From Warburgia ugandensis (lineage: Eukaryota; Streptophyta; Magnoliopsida; Canellales; Canellaceae): a DNA stretch of 64,000 nt. Positions 47,839 through 59,400 of the stretch are shown one piece after another. The stretch is from NCBI GenBank assembly GCA_035236585.1, contig CP141136.1, positions 58,235,136 through 58,299,135 on the forward strand, in the 5' to 3' direction. The notes beneath the pieces were generated by a model. The model saw only the letters and a program-made list of their open reading frames with translations, was not told where the DNA came from and ran no database searches. Both the position numbers and the translations under genes were made by a program. Positions within the stretch are counted from its first letter, which is position 1; every line of letters begins with the position of its first letter.

Positions 47839-50330
47839 TGTAATGACTCCAATTTTGTAACATTGAAATCCCAAGTTAGCAATGAAAAGTTCACTTTTTG
47901 GAAATAAGGGTATTTTGGTCATTTTACTATTCACCCTGACTGAACCCAGAAATTTGGTCCTAAGAATGGTACCATTAGGTGTGTCTTGGAAAAAGGAATC
48001 CAACAAGACCAAAATCACCTAAAACGGAGTTAAAATGTGCAAGTTATGGCTCTTTGAAGTTCAAGGGCAAAAATGTAATTTTCATTAAAAAACGGATTTA
48101 GCCTGAGAAACACAGGGGCTCGTTTTGATACGGGCACCCCTCTTCTTCAACCTCTTAGAGGGTTCTAGAACGGCTGTGTTTGGAGGAGAAATCACCACTA
48201 CTTTGGAGGTTTCTCCACCACCATTCAATGGCAGTGAGAGCCCCCTCCAGAACCCTCTTATAGCTCTATAAATAGATCTCTTGGGCGCCTCTAATGGCAG
48301 CCCAAAAGCTTGGGAAAAACCTATCTTGAAGAAGCAACCAAGAGGAGAAACGTGGAGAAAAACTCGGCAACGAACCAGGTATGCCCAAAATCCCTCCAAA
48401 CTCGTCTCCCTCTTAGTCCTAGGCTAAGTTTTCCTAAGTTTTTGCATAAAAAATCATGCAAAACCGGGGCCTTAGAGAGTCACAAAGGACCCAGGGACGA
48501 TCCCTGAGGCGCACTGGTTCGACAGGGTTGAACCAGGGCGTCCTCGGGACGCCCTGGTCCCCCATTGAACGAAACGCGTAGTCTGCATTCGAGAGAAACC
48601 AGCGGGCGCGTCCAAATGAAAAAGCCGGGTGGAAGCTAGGGTGCGTCTGCAGACACGCCCGCTGAGGCGCATGCCGCTGACGTGGGACGCGTTAGCGTCC
48701 CAGGCTTCCACCTCGATTCGTTTGACCTTTTATGTACATGTAATACTAAAAAGCCTATAACTTGAGATCTATGGCTCCGATTGAGGCGCTGCGAAAGGCG
48801 TTGTGTCTGTATCGACGACGTGGACACATCTAAACTATAAAATACCTGATCAAGGCCTAATCTAAGGTGGGCACAACCCTTAGACTATGACAGTAGCGCG
48901 AGGCCACTAAATCTTTGTAAACTTGATGATACCAAGGCCCAATTAGGACCTTAGGACACACATAGGCATGGGGATGAACCCTTAATGCCTAAGTAGTAAG
49001 ATCAACCACTCTAAAACCTATAGAAATAGGCTAAACTAACCTTGTTCCCCTAAACCATGTTCAGGAGCGTACGAGGACAAAGGGGCTTGCGTGACCAAAC
49101 AAGGTAAGTGCTTTATCGCTACTAGACTTTTAAAAAGAGCCCATGATTGTTTTGAATGCATGATTTAAGTATAAGTTATATGACTTGTTTAGCATGACTT
49201 AGTTTTATAAATGAATTTAGCATGCTTATGACAAATACATTATGCTTAGACATGTTTTGCAAACAATTGCATATATTGCATGATTTGTGAGCATTGAGTT
49301 CTTGAAAAATTGCATGTCTTTGAGGGTTACCAAAAGACGATGGGTAGGCAGTTGTGAGGGACCCAAAGAGGACAGGTTTTGAAAAAGAGGTTTTCGATTG
49401 TTTGGTCTTATATGATTTGGGCTAATAAGCTCGCGGGCGCTATGTCGAGAGGTCTGAGTTGGCCTCCAGCCTCTACAACTACTAGGTGGAATGGGTACCA
49501 CGCCCAAAAAGGGCATGTCCCTACGTCAACTGCATGTGGTACAGGGGCTACCACTGGTGTCATGGCACTGGGTCGATGTGTCATATGCCCCGTGGAGGCT
49601 ATGACGCTATGTCCTCAGGTACCCGAGGACCACACGGCGACGAGGTCGTGGGCATAGTTGGGCCCTATGGTTTTGTGGACTTACTTGCATTGCATATGTC
49701 GTGATATGAGGTTGGTCGACCATACCATACCAGATATCCATGAGTTGGATTCAGTTGAGCATCTTATGCATATCATTATGTTATGATATATATGATACTT
49801 TCAATTTGGATTATGTGATCCTTAAGTCGTTAGTATTCTAATTCGACAACGGTTTTTAATCCCAATATTAAACGTGAGTGTTCAAACATGCACATGTTTT
49901 GAAAGAGCATATGATTTTAAACATAGCATGCGTTGTAAAACTAGTAGTGATGGACTCCTACTGAGTATAGTATATACTCACCCAATCCTCAACATTTTTC
50001 AGACACAAAGTAAATACTTAAGGACAAGGTACGCCTGTGACAGAAGACACCCAGACTAAGTGCAAGTAAGTAAACCCCTACCTTATCTTTCAATGTTACT
50101 TGATTGTAGTTACTCTCTATAGCTGAGGCTGTGACTAATACTTTCTTGGTAATAGAGTCAATTTAAAACTATGCTATGGCTAGATAATTGGAAAATGTGT
50201 TTTGACACTCGGGGTTTTATACAAAAGATTGTTTTCCAAAACAAAAAGATTTTCATGCATTTCATATTTATAAAACAAGAGATCTCGCCTTGTTATCAAA
50301 TTTGCACAATATAAAACCCGGGTCGTCACA
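47839..50330 (+). mobile_element. Ty3/gypsy 5' LTR, 2,492 bp
   Basis: Starts TGTAATGACTCC and ends AACCCGGGTCGTCACA immediately before a primer-binding site. It contains a TATA box (TATAAATAG, 48267-48275), a GC-rich block at 48480-48700, and a small hairpin (GAGTATA/TATACTC, 49966-49982) followed by CAGACACAAAG. No matching 3' LTR exists in the window, so the element is truncated. Confidence 0.82.
48267..48275 (+). promoter_or_regulatory. LTR TATA box
   Basis: TATAAATAG inside the gypsy LTR, placed about 430 bp from its start; the likely U3 promoter of the element. Confidence 0.55.
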
Positions 50331-50332
50331 GC

Positions 50333-50344
50333 TGGTATCAGAGC
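50333..50344 (+). promoter_or_regulatory. Primer-binding site, tRNA-iMet type
   Basis: TGGTATCAGAGC two bases after the LTR end is the standard initiator-methionine tRNA primer site of plant gypsy and copia elements. It fixes the LTR end and orientation. Confidence 0.93.
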
Positions 50345-50470
50345 GCGGTTTGATGTTACTCACAACCCAGTTATGAGGAGAATAACTTATAATTAAGTTT
50401 CATCCATGAAAGAGTAAGAGGTAATAGGATAACACATACTAAGGTCTGGTAAATTACCTTGTGATTACAG

Positions 50471-51778
50471 ATGCCTAAAAAGAAAGGAAGCAATGCTCGA
50501 AGACCTGAAGCCCCGCCAGTGGATTCCACTGGGTCGGGCAATGGGATAGCTGAATTATTCCAGCAATTTCTACAACATATGGGACAATACATGAGTAGTC
50601 AAAGCCAAACTCCTACCGCCTGAGATCCTTCCCCTAATAAAGTAATAGATAGGACTGAGGTTCAGTTAGAAAGGTTTCAGAAATTAGCTCCCTCATTCAT
50701 AGTAGAAGATGAAGCATCTACAGTTGAAAAATGGTTAATTGATATTGAAAAGATATTTAAAGCCATGAACATAGCTGAAGAAAGAAAAGTACCCATTGCC
50801 ACATTTGTGTTTAGGGGAGAGGTTACCTTTTGGTGGGAAACAACAGAAAGGACTTATTTTGACCAGCGAGAAATAATAGGATGGGAAGAGTTTAAAAAGG
50901 TCTTTAATGACAAATATTATCCTAAACACGCAAGGAAACAGAAGGAAAAAGAATTTATGGACTTAGAACAAGGGAATATGACTGTCCAACAGTATGAAAA
51001 TAGATTCATCAGCCTCTGAAGATTTGCACCACGTGCTTGTGCTGATGAGGAAGATGCGGCAGAAAGATTTGTAGATGGGCTCAACCCAAGACTCAAGAAC
51101 AGAGTTCTAGGTTTCCAACCTTCCACAGTAGCCAAAGCCGTAGAGATGGCCTCCCTATACGAAAAAGATTATCAAAGGAACCAGGCAATGAAGGAAACTA
51201 AGAACATCAACACCATGAGAAATAAAGGAAAGAGACCATTTCAGTCATCCAGACCCAGGCCACCTTTCAAGAAATCGTTTGAAAACAAAGGAAGAAGACT
51301 AGACTGGAAAACATGCCCTAAGTGTAACAGGAGTCATTTAGGCAAAACATGCCCCATTTTCAACATCACTTGCTATCTTTGTGGAGAATTAGGACATTTT
51401 GCTAGGGATTGTCCTAAAAAGAAAGTTGAAGAGCGTAAAGGAGATCAAGTTCCAAAAAGCCAAGGACGTGTCTTTGCCCTCACTTCCAGTCAAGACCAGG
51501 CTTCAAATGCAGTAGTTGAAGGTATTCTTTCTATTTATGATACACCTGTTAAAGTTCTATTCGATATAGGCTCCACTCATTCTTTCATATCCCGGGAGTT
51601 TGCATCATCCTTAGACATTATACCACAGGACCTGGACTTCACTCTAGAAGTCATGACTCCTGTAGGCCATGCACTTCCCACCTATTCTTATCTTCAAGCT
51701 CTAGTTAAATTTGCCTATGTGGTGCATGAGCTCACAAATTATATTTCTTATTCATTTTTTAGTTCACCATCTCAATAG
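50471..51778 (+). pseudogene. Ty3/gypsy gag-protease, two in-frame stops, truncated
   Basis: One frame runs from the ATG at 50471 (MPKKKGSNARRPEAPPVDST) to the stop at 51776-51778. It is interrupted only by TGA at about 50621 and TGA at 51017. Residues from about 55 on form the retrotransposon Gag domain ('FRGEVTFWWETT', 'GWEEFKKVFNDKYYP', 'MTVQQYENRFISL'). A CCHC knuckle 'CYLCGELGHFARDC' lies near 51370-51412, and the aspartic protease active site 'VLFDIGSTHSFIS' near 51555-51593. Similarity fades at about 51700; RT, RNase H and integrase are missing, so the element was cut after protease. Both TGA codons could be CGA to TGA changes. The Gag type suits a chromovirus-like gypsy lineage, which is an inference. 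Confidence 0.88.
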
Positions 51779-52779
51779 AGAACATGAAAGTCGCTGCAGA
51801 GAGAGAGAAAAGATAGCACAAAAACGTGGACATTGGAAAAACTAGTTGTCCATATGGACATTGTGATGTTCAAAATATACAAAATTGCCTAAATAATCAA
51901 TAAATTCTATTGCGGACATCTATGGTGAGTATTCATGACATCTATGAACATTGTTCACAAACATGGACTTTCTATGTCCAAAATTGATATCCTAATCAAC
52001 AAATATGGCGGTTTGACTAGATATTAAAAATATTGATTCACAAACAAGAATGTTCTCATTGTCCAAGGATATTGGCTTGTACATTCCTAGGTCTCAATTG
52101 CAAATACCCTCTTACACAGTTGTTGGTAGAAAGGGGATATATACTGATCAACATTCAAAGCATTTAGACAGAGAAAGAGGCTAACTAGTTAAAGGATTTA
52201 GATTTCTTTAACTTTGTTCCATAAGATTTAGGGTTCGCGAAGATCATTCGAATGGAAATCCTAGATAAAGTAATTGTAGTAGCTTTTGCAGGAGCAACTT
52301 TTATGGAATAAAGAGTTTTGCTAACCAAAACATACATTTTGTTTTCTCTATTTAGCTGCTACAATAGTTGCTAGTGGCCACATTTTGTAACATTGTATCA
52401 CCTATGTGACAATTTCTCTTTATTTATTTTATTGAGATTTAAAAAAGAAAAGATTACACAAAAGTAAATAATAAAAATAAAGTTTTATAGCCAATAAAGG
52501 GCTCTAACATCTTTTTATTAAAATAATCTAACTCCTATTAGTTAATCTAAACTTAACGGCAGATGAGTCTTTAAAGGTAAGAGAAAAAAGCTAGGCAGAA
52601 CTTTAAAAATATAATAAAGACAAGTGGAATTTGATATTAGTTGAAAAGTTAAGTGGATATTTAGAATTTTCTCTATTTTTTGAGGGGCTGTGTGGGTGGT
52701 AAAAACACCCATGGACAACTACCCAACCCCTTTCTAATATGGAACATCACCAAATGGGTAAAGTAGGACGATTTCTTTC
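51779..52779. other. 1 kb without recognised gene
   Basis: AT-rich sequence between the truncated gypsy element and the carrier gene. A 22-bp segment at 52337-52358 recurs at 53097-53118. Confidence 0.4.
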
Positions 52780-52992
52780 CTAATGAAGGCCTTTCTTTCT
52801 GTTGAAATTTTCCATATCAAGTTTGCAACAATAGAAAAAGGTTGCCATGACAGACCATTTATAAAGTTCAGGATGCTCTGGCAACAGCCCTTTTGTACAG
52901 AACGGGCCACTCTTGGTTGATCTTCGCCGTTCATTCATCTGTGGATGCCTGAGATCAGGCAACAAAGCTTTGAAGTTTGATTGCAACTTTCC
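52780..52992 (-). pseudogene. Possible terminal exon or gene fragment, unknown
   Basis: An open frame of 70 codons starts at an acceptor-like TTTTCTAG and ends in TAG (52780-52782): 'QSNFKALLPDLRHPQMNERR' through 'FFYCCKLDMENF'. Composition looks protein-like, but I recognise no family. Any upstream exons would lie to the right, in or beyond the carrier gene, so a gene fragment inside an insertion is at least as likely; a 22-bp direct repeat at 52337 and 53097 flanks it. Confidence 0.25.
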
Positions 52993-53308
52993 CTAGAAAA
53001 CAAGGCATTGGGTCATTGTACCCGTACTTGGATTAAAATAATAATTTCTTTTAAGATTATGTGGAAAACGACAGCTTAGAAGCTAGTGAAAATGCTTTTT
53101 GTTTTCTCTATTTAGCTGTTACGTTGTTGTCGCGCTCAAAATGACACAACTAGCAAAGAAGGAAGGCAATATTATTTGTTCGGCGGCGGGCAAGCTCTGT
53201 CTTCACTCGCCACTGCTGCTGCTACTGCTACTGCTACTAGTCTTACAGACACTTGAGTATTCGATCCACGATTCAATTTTCCGGTTGCAAATCGGGCGAA
53301 AGAAAGAT

Positions 53309-53315
53309 TATAAAA
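53309..53315 (+). promoter_or_regulatory. TATA box of carrier gene
   Basis: TATAAAA about 95 bp upstream of the ATG at 53409, leaving a 5' UTR of roughly 65-70 nt. Upstream (53170-53240) lies a CTG/CTA-rich stretch whose open frame crosses the TATA box and is probably not expressed. Confidence 0.55.
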
Positions 53316-53408
53316 CCAGCGCCTTAATGCGAGGTGGGTTTTTGACGAATATGCGGGTAAATGGATCCTTGATTCTCTAGTTTCGACTTTTCTTTCGATT
53401 GTTTGAAG

Positions 53409-56400
53409 ATGACAGGAGAATCATCGCAAGTACGCCCGAGCGGCAGAGAGCTTCTTTGCAACGCCTGTGCAGGTGCTGCTGCAGGTTGGTTCTGTTACGT
53501 ATTCCAAATATGAGGTTACCCAGTTCCTCCTTTTGCGTGTATTTGGGGTTTCTAGTTCGTTGTCTGATTTTATCGCTCGGTTTATGATTGAATATTAAAG
53601 ACTTGATTGCGTCTTTTTTGCTCTTGTCTGTTTTGTTTTTGTGATCTTGGAGGAAACTCAAGATTTAAGGCTTTCTGAGGGCTCCTTTTTGCTCCTGGAT
53701 GAATATCATTGTCTGCTATGATTTTCGACTCTTGGATTACACTCTAGTTACTGTACCGTGCTTTATCTTCTCTGTTTTAGTGGTTTCTCTAATGAGGTGC
53801 AAATTCCAGGAGCCATTTCTGCTACATTTGGCTGTCCTCTTGATGTGATCAAGACAAGATTGCAGGTCTCTGTGCTCCCTGAAATGCCTACTTCTGGTCG
53901 CCGAGGTATGTTTAACTAATTCTTTTTCTCCATAAATGTGAATGTGGTATGTTACTTTGGTACAGGAGTTGCTGTGGAGTTTATTTTAGTTCTTGCAGCG
54001 TGGGTGATACTTCTTATTGAATGCATAGACGGAAGTCTGTCATAGTGGGAAATGTATCGGCATTTTAAGTAAGTGGTGTATGTACTGGAATAGCGAGGAA
54101 GTAACCAGCCAATGTCACTGGATAGTGAGAGACATGAGCACTTCTTGTTTGCTCATATAATCAATATAACTAACTAGTAAGAAGCTGAAAGATTTTCTTT
54201 TTCAAAGTTACGACACTTTGTCTGAGATGTGGCCGAACAGGACTGAGCTGGTGTGAATTGAGTGTCTTGAACTTCAGTGGTGGAGGCTTGAAATTCAAAC
54301 TAATGATGTAATGGTGCCTAGATCCAGGCCTAGAAAACCATCTTACGGACTAGAAAGTCATAAAATCTTTACGAAAATGGCATAACAAAAATGATAAAAA
54401 ATGTAATAAGGAATATCTTACATTTGTTTCTCTAGTATCGTCTGAAGAAGGACATCTTAACTAGTTTCTATAATCCAATGTATCTTGTTAATAAAACACT
54501 TGATTCCTTTACCAACTTCTTCTTCCAGAAATCAAACAGGAACCAAGAATTGCTTTTCACGGATGAGGCAATTATAGAACTTTTGGAGAATAAGCCGGAT
54601 GAAGGGCAAAATGCATCTTATAAGACATTGTCATGAACTATGGTACATCCAGCTATGATCATTCTGATTTCTAGGGTTTTTAGATCTTTGCCCTCATGGT
54701 GTCAAGAAAGTGTTGTCACTGCTTAGGAGGTAGGAGTATCTAGTGTGGCACATTTTAGTTTCCTACATTGAGGCCTTTGATATTAGATTTTATCAAAGTG
54801 GTTCAACCTGCTTTATTACTCACACTATAAAACCTTGATTGCTTGTTAGGGGGGGATTTGACTGAGGCAATCGATTCAGCCCAGCAGGCCCTGCTTCTGA
54901 AACTGTAGCATCAAAGCACATGGCTTATCGAATTAGGAAGTGATTTGGAGGGTCTTGTGGGAAATTATGTACACCTTATATTGCTCTGCTTTCACTCCAG
55001 GAGATGATTGCGTTTAATGTGGATGTACACGGAGGCAGCTGGAAATATTTGGCTTCATATGCTGCAAAGGAGAAAATGCTGATAACCTGTCAATGAACCT
55101 GTGAATCTTCTATACTTTCAGTAGGATAGAGCAAAAAAAGAAGCCTATATTGTCTCCTTTGCACTTCTTTATGGAATATGCTCTGACCTGAAAAGCCCTT
55201 CTACAATTGGACTGGGGCAGTTAAGGCTTTCCTCCCAACTTTCTCGTCTGGCACTTATTCTTTTGAATGTCTTGTGTAAGGTGATGCTGCTGCTGATTTG
55301 TTTGATCTGCGGAACATGGTTGTTCTTCTTTTTTCATTCTTGGTGAAAATCTTGTTTCCCACAAAAGGAAAAAGGAGTGTTCATTGCCTTCATTTAAGAG
55401 CATTTTTTTTGGATGATAAAACATGACCTTGAACAAGTTGGTTGATCTAAATTGGCCAAGTCATTGATTTGGCTTGAGACCCCTAAACTCTTCATACCAT
55501 CAAATAATTCATAAGGAAACAAAACTTGCTGTAATTTGCTCTTCAGTCGATAAAGCCTAATCAAAACAAAATATCACTATGACGGGAATAGTATGAAGTG
55601 GGAGTGCTCTTAGGTAAAATAATTAATTTGATAAATGCAATTAACTATAAACAAATTTAACCTTATATTATGCAGATGTCAATTACTTCTTATCTTGTTT
55701 ATTGCATACATGCAAAATATAGTTGCAAGAGGAAATTCAATTTCTGATCTAAAACATGCATAACCTGTTTATGCAATATACTTTGCTTGTCTTGATGATA
55801 AGATGTTGCTGTAGCTTATTAATACGATTCGAATCATGTCATTAGCTACATTTTCATAATTAATAGTCCTAGACTTGATACTAGATCCTTGTCAGTTCCA
55901 GCGTGGAAGCTCCTTGTTGAGTTGACCCATTTTTACAATCTAGAGTTGTGAAAACTGTGCTGTGTATGTTAGTTTTAATGTACTTGGGTATACTGTCCCT
56001 TGGTAAATTTGGGTTAGTGCCAAACCTGATTGTAGAACCTTACTCCTCATTGTATCTTACTTCTGTTAGTGTTAGCCGACCCTTATATCTATTTGATTGC
56101 TATCACTTTGAGATTTTTCCCTATTTAGAAGGTTCTACTATCATTTGTGCACATAACATCCTTACGATTTTTGGGGGTTAGTGCCAAACCTGATTGTAGA
56201 ACCTTACTCCTCATTGCATCTTACTTCTGTTAGTGTTAGCTGACCCTTATATCTATTTGATTGCTATCACTTTCAGATTTTTCCCTATTTAGAAGGTTCT
56301 ACTATCATTTGTGCATATAACATCCTTAAGTTTTTTGTCTGCGATATTTTTTATCTATGTGTAACTACCCATGGCGTAATATTTCTAGCATCTGACAGAT

Positions 56401-59400
56401 GCTTTTCTTTGTGCTTTTTCTTTTTTAGCTTTATGTGAAATTATTAAAAGCTAAAAGGTGTATAAAAAGCTCTGGCAAGTTTTCCCATAGAGTTCCAAGA
56501 GATTCCACCAGACCCCTGTCAGCTAGGATCACCACTTTAGCTTTTATCATAATTTAGTTTGATCAGATTTACAGGTGAGCCCATCCTGTTAAAGTTTAAA
56601 CATCAGAGATTTACTAAGAGCAGATGTATTCTAGTTTGTTACAGATGTCCTCAATAGAGAGGTTCCCCATCATTATCCTTCAAACTTGCCATTGAATGAT
56701 ATCTTTCTTGATCCGTGAGCCTTCTGAATGGCCTACATTACTCTTTGACAATCATTATATTCTGTTTGCCTTATGCCAAAAGGATTGCAAGGTGTTAACA
56801 TCCAAAGTCTCTATAATTGGTTCCAACAGACTTAATAATTAAGCCTAACCATTTCAACCTCCCATTTCCACTGGAAGCTTCAGACTTTTGGTCCAAACTT
56901 TTTTGGAAGGACGAATATAATGATGGGTCTGCGAACTCTTCTTCTTTCTGGCTTAAAATATAAACTTGTGTGAGGAAATCCTTTCTAAGTCTTTCGCAAG
57001 TGTTAGCGTGTTTGCCACTCCAAAATACTGGTCTATATTCATGACTATATTGCTTGAAGCAATTGCAGCTTCTTTCTGGTAATTAAAATCACATATAGAC
57101 ACCATAACCAATTGCAGAATATTCAACTATTAGTAATGGTAATTAAAATTGCAAGGGAAAAATGTTAAACTCCCACTCTAACAAGATCTTCACTTGCCTC
57201 ATTAGCTGACGTCCCAAATGTGAGAAATGATGCTTGCTTCTCGGCTTTGTAAGCCTAAATCTTCTCAGTCAAAGTGGCAAACTCATTCATCAACAGCCAT
57301 CAAATAAGATTCACACAAGAAATCTCAAACAACTAAGAGATTGCAAATGCATCAGGTGTCGAAGCTTGACTTTTGCCTAGTTGCTTCAACATTTTCATTA
57401 TTCAAATGTGTCACCTGTGATGATTTGCGAACAGCATGAACAGGCTATCATAGTCCCTAATCATACTTACCATCAACGCTAATCTTGGAGATGTGGATAC
57501 TGGGGATGAATGATTGGCTAGCTGAAACACTTTTTCCATCCTTTAATTCTATGTTTCAGATTTCTTATCCAAGATTGTGTCCAAAGTATCCCAGTTTCAG
57601 AAAGTTACCAGGGCTGTGTTCAAGAACATGGATGGTACCCTCATGATTATTAATGTTTAATCTTTGGATCCCACATGAACACAAATATGCATTGAGACTG
57701 TTGATCTTGGAGACTGTCACAAGGCAGCCCATATAGCTTGGTCCTATGCCAAATGAACATCCCATCCATTATTGCTGAAAAATACCCTGAATCAATGCTT
57801 AAACTCAACTGACTCAACTAGGTTTTATGTAGGCCACTTTCTATCATGCGGCTCAGTTTTCCCCATTGAGTTGGCAAGCTCATTATACTATTTTAAGAAA
57901 CTCCTCAAACAAATGCTAGACTTGGTCAAAATATCCAACAAGTTCTCATCCACTTCCTCCAACAGTGTTAATGTGAACAGCCATAATTTTCCTTTACTTG
58001 ACCAACATAAGTTTGATTCCTTTTATAAATATGAAATGCAGAGTAAAGCTTAAAAAAGATCAATTTTTAGATTTTCTTGGTAGAATCCTCAATAAGTGAT
58101 TAATGGCTAGAATCCAGTTAAACCAATGATACGAAGAGAAAGGTCTATCTATTTAGTTATTCAGTTAAACCAATGATTCGTTATTGGAGCAGATAGCAAC
58201 AACCATTTCATCGGACATGCGTCTTTTTTATTTTCCAATGGATTTACATGTTTCATTAATGGAAATTGTTTGATGTAGTGAGTAATAGGCTCTGGTTGTT
58301 CGCCGTTCAAGAATTCTTGTTTAGGCAGTTCATACCATCCATACATAGTGTTTTGATCTAAGATTTCAATTCTTCCATGTTTCAGCAGTAGCATATTGTT
58401 CCATGGAGCTAAGGTCCAAAGGAATAAACAAGTGTTTCCACAACTCTACCACCCGGTCAATTCTGTTCCACTTAATCCCTCTTTCATGGCCGCATATCTT
58501 TCCGGCTAAGGAATGGGAGATCTTTCTCCTGTTACATGAATCAAATGTTTCATTTCATCCGGGAAAAGCCATCTCTTTCTCAACAATGCCTTTGTCATTT
58601 GATCCAATAGCCTTCTGTTAGATAGGAAGAGATTTGATAAATACTGATAACTCTCGGATAGAATATTAGAACGGAAAGATCCATTAGATAATGAACTATT
58701 GGTTCTAAGCCATCTCTGGCGATGAATCAACAATTCGAAGTGCTTTTCTTGCGTATTCTTGATGAACCAATGTTTATATATAGATGTAGGAGGATTTGTT
58801 TGGGAAGTAATAAGCCCCTTTGACATCTCTTCATCTGCAAAGAATTCTCGACGTGAAAACACAGAGACAAAGGGCTGATCTTTGAATAGGAAAGAGAATG
58901 GGTCTGCGGGGTCCCAAATGAATTGGCTTATTCGAAAAAAGCCTTGTTCTTTGGAAGATCTATCTCGTGTCTGGTACTGCATGGTTCCACTCTGCAAGAA
59001 CTCCGAATCATTCTCTTGAAACTCATCCTCTTTATGAGAAATGATCCGCTTGCCCCGAAATGACCTGGCCCAATAGGGAAATCCCAATTCATTGGGCCTT
59101 TCGATACAATCAAATAGATTGCCACAAGGGCGCCATATTCTAGGAGCCCAAACTATGTGATTGAATAAATCCTCCTCTATCTGTTGCGGGTTGAGGGCTC
59201 CTTCTCCTTCCCCTTCTTCAAACTCCGATTCATATTTTTCATATAGAAATCTCTGATCAAGGATAGAACAAGATCCATTTTGCATCATATCTAACGGATT
59301 CCTTGGTTCGGACCGAAGAAGCAATGTCACTCGATCATTATCAAACTGACTGCAATCTTTTTCTGTCCGTGAGGATCCCACCAGAGCGCCTTCTACTTCT

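Noticed and set aside
53099-53380. 93-codon open frame with poly-Leu upstream of the carrier gene
   Set aside because: It spans the likely TATA box and promoter, and the leucine run comes from a CTG/CTA repeat.
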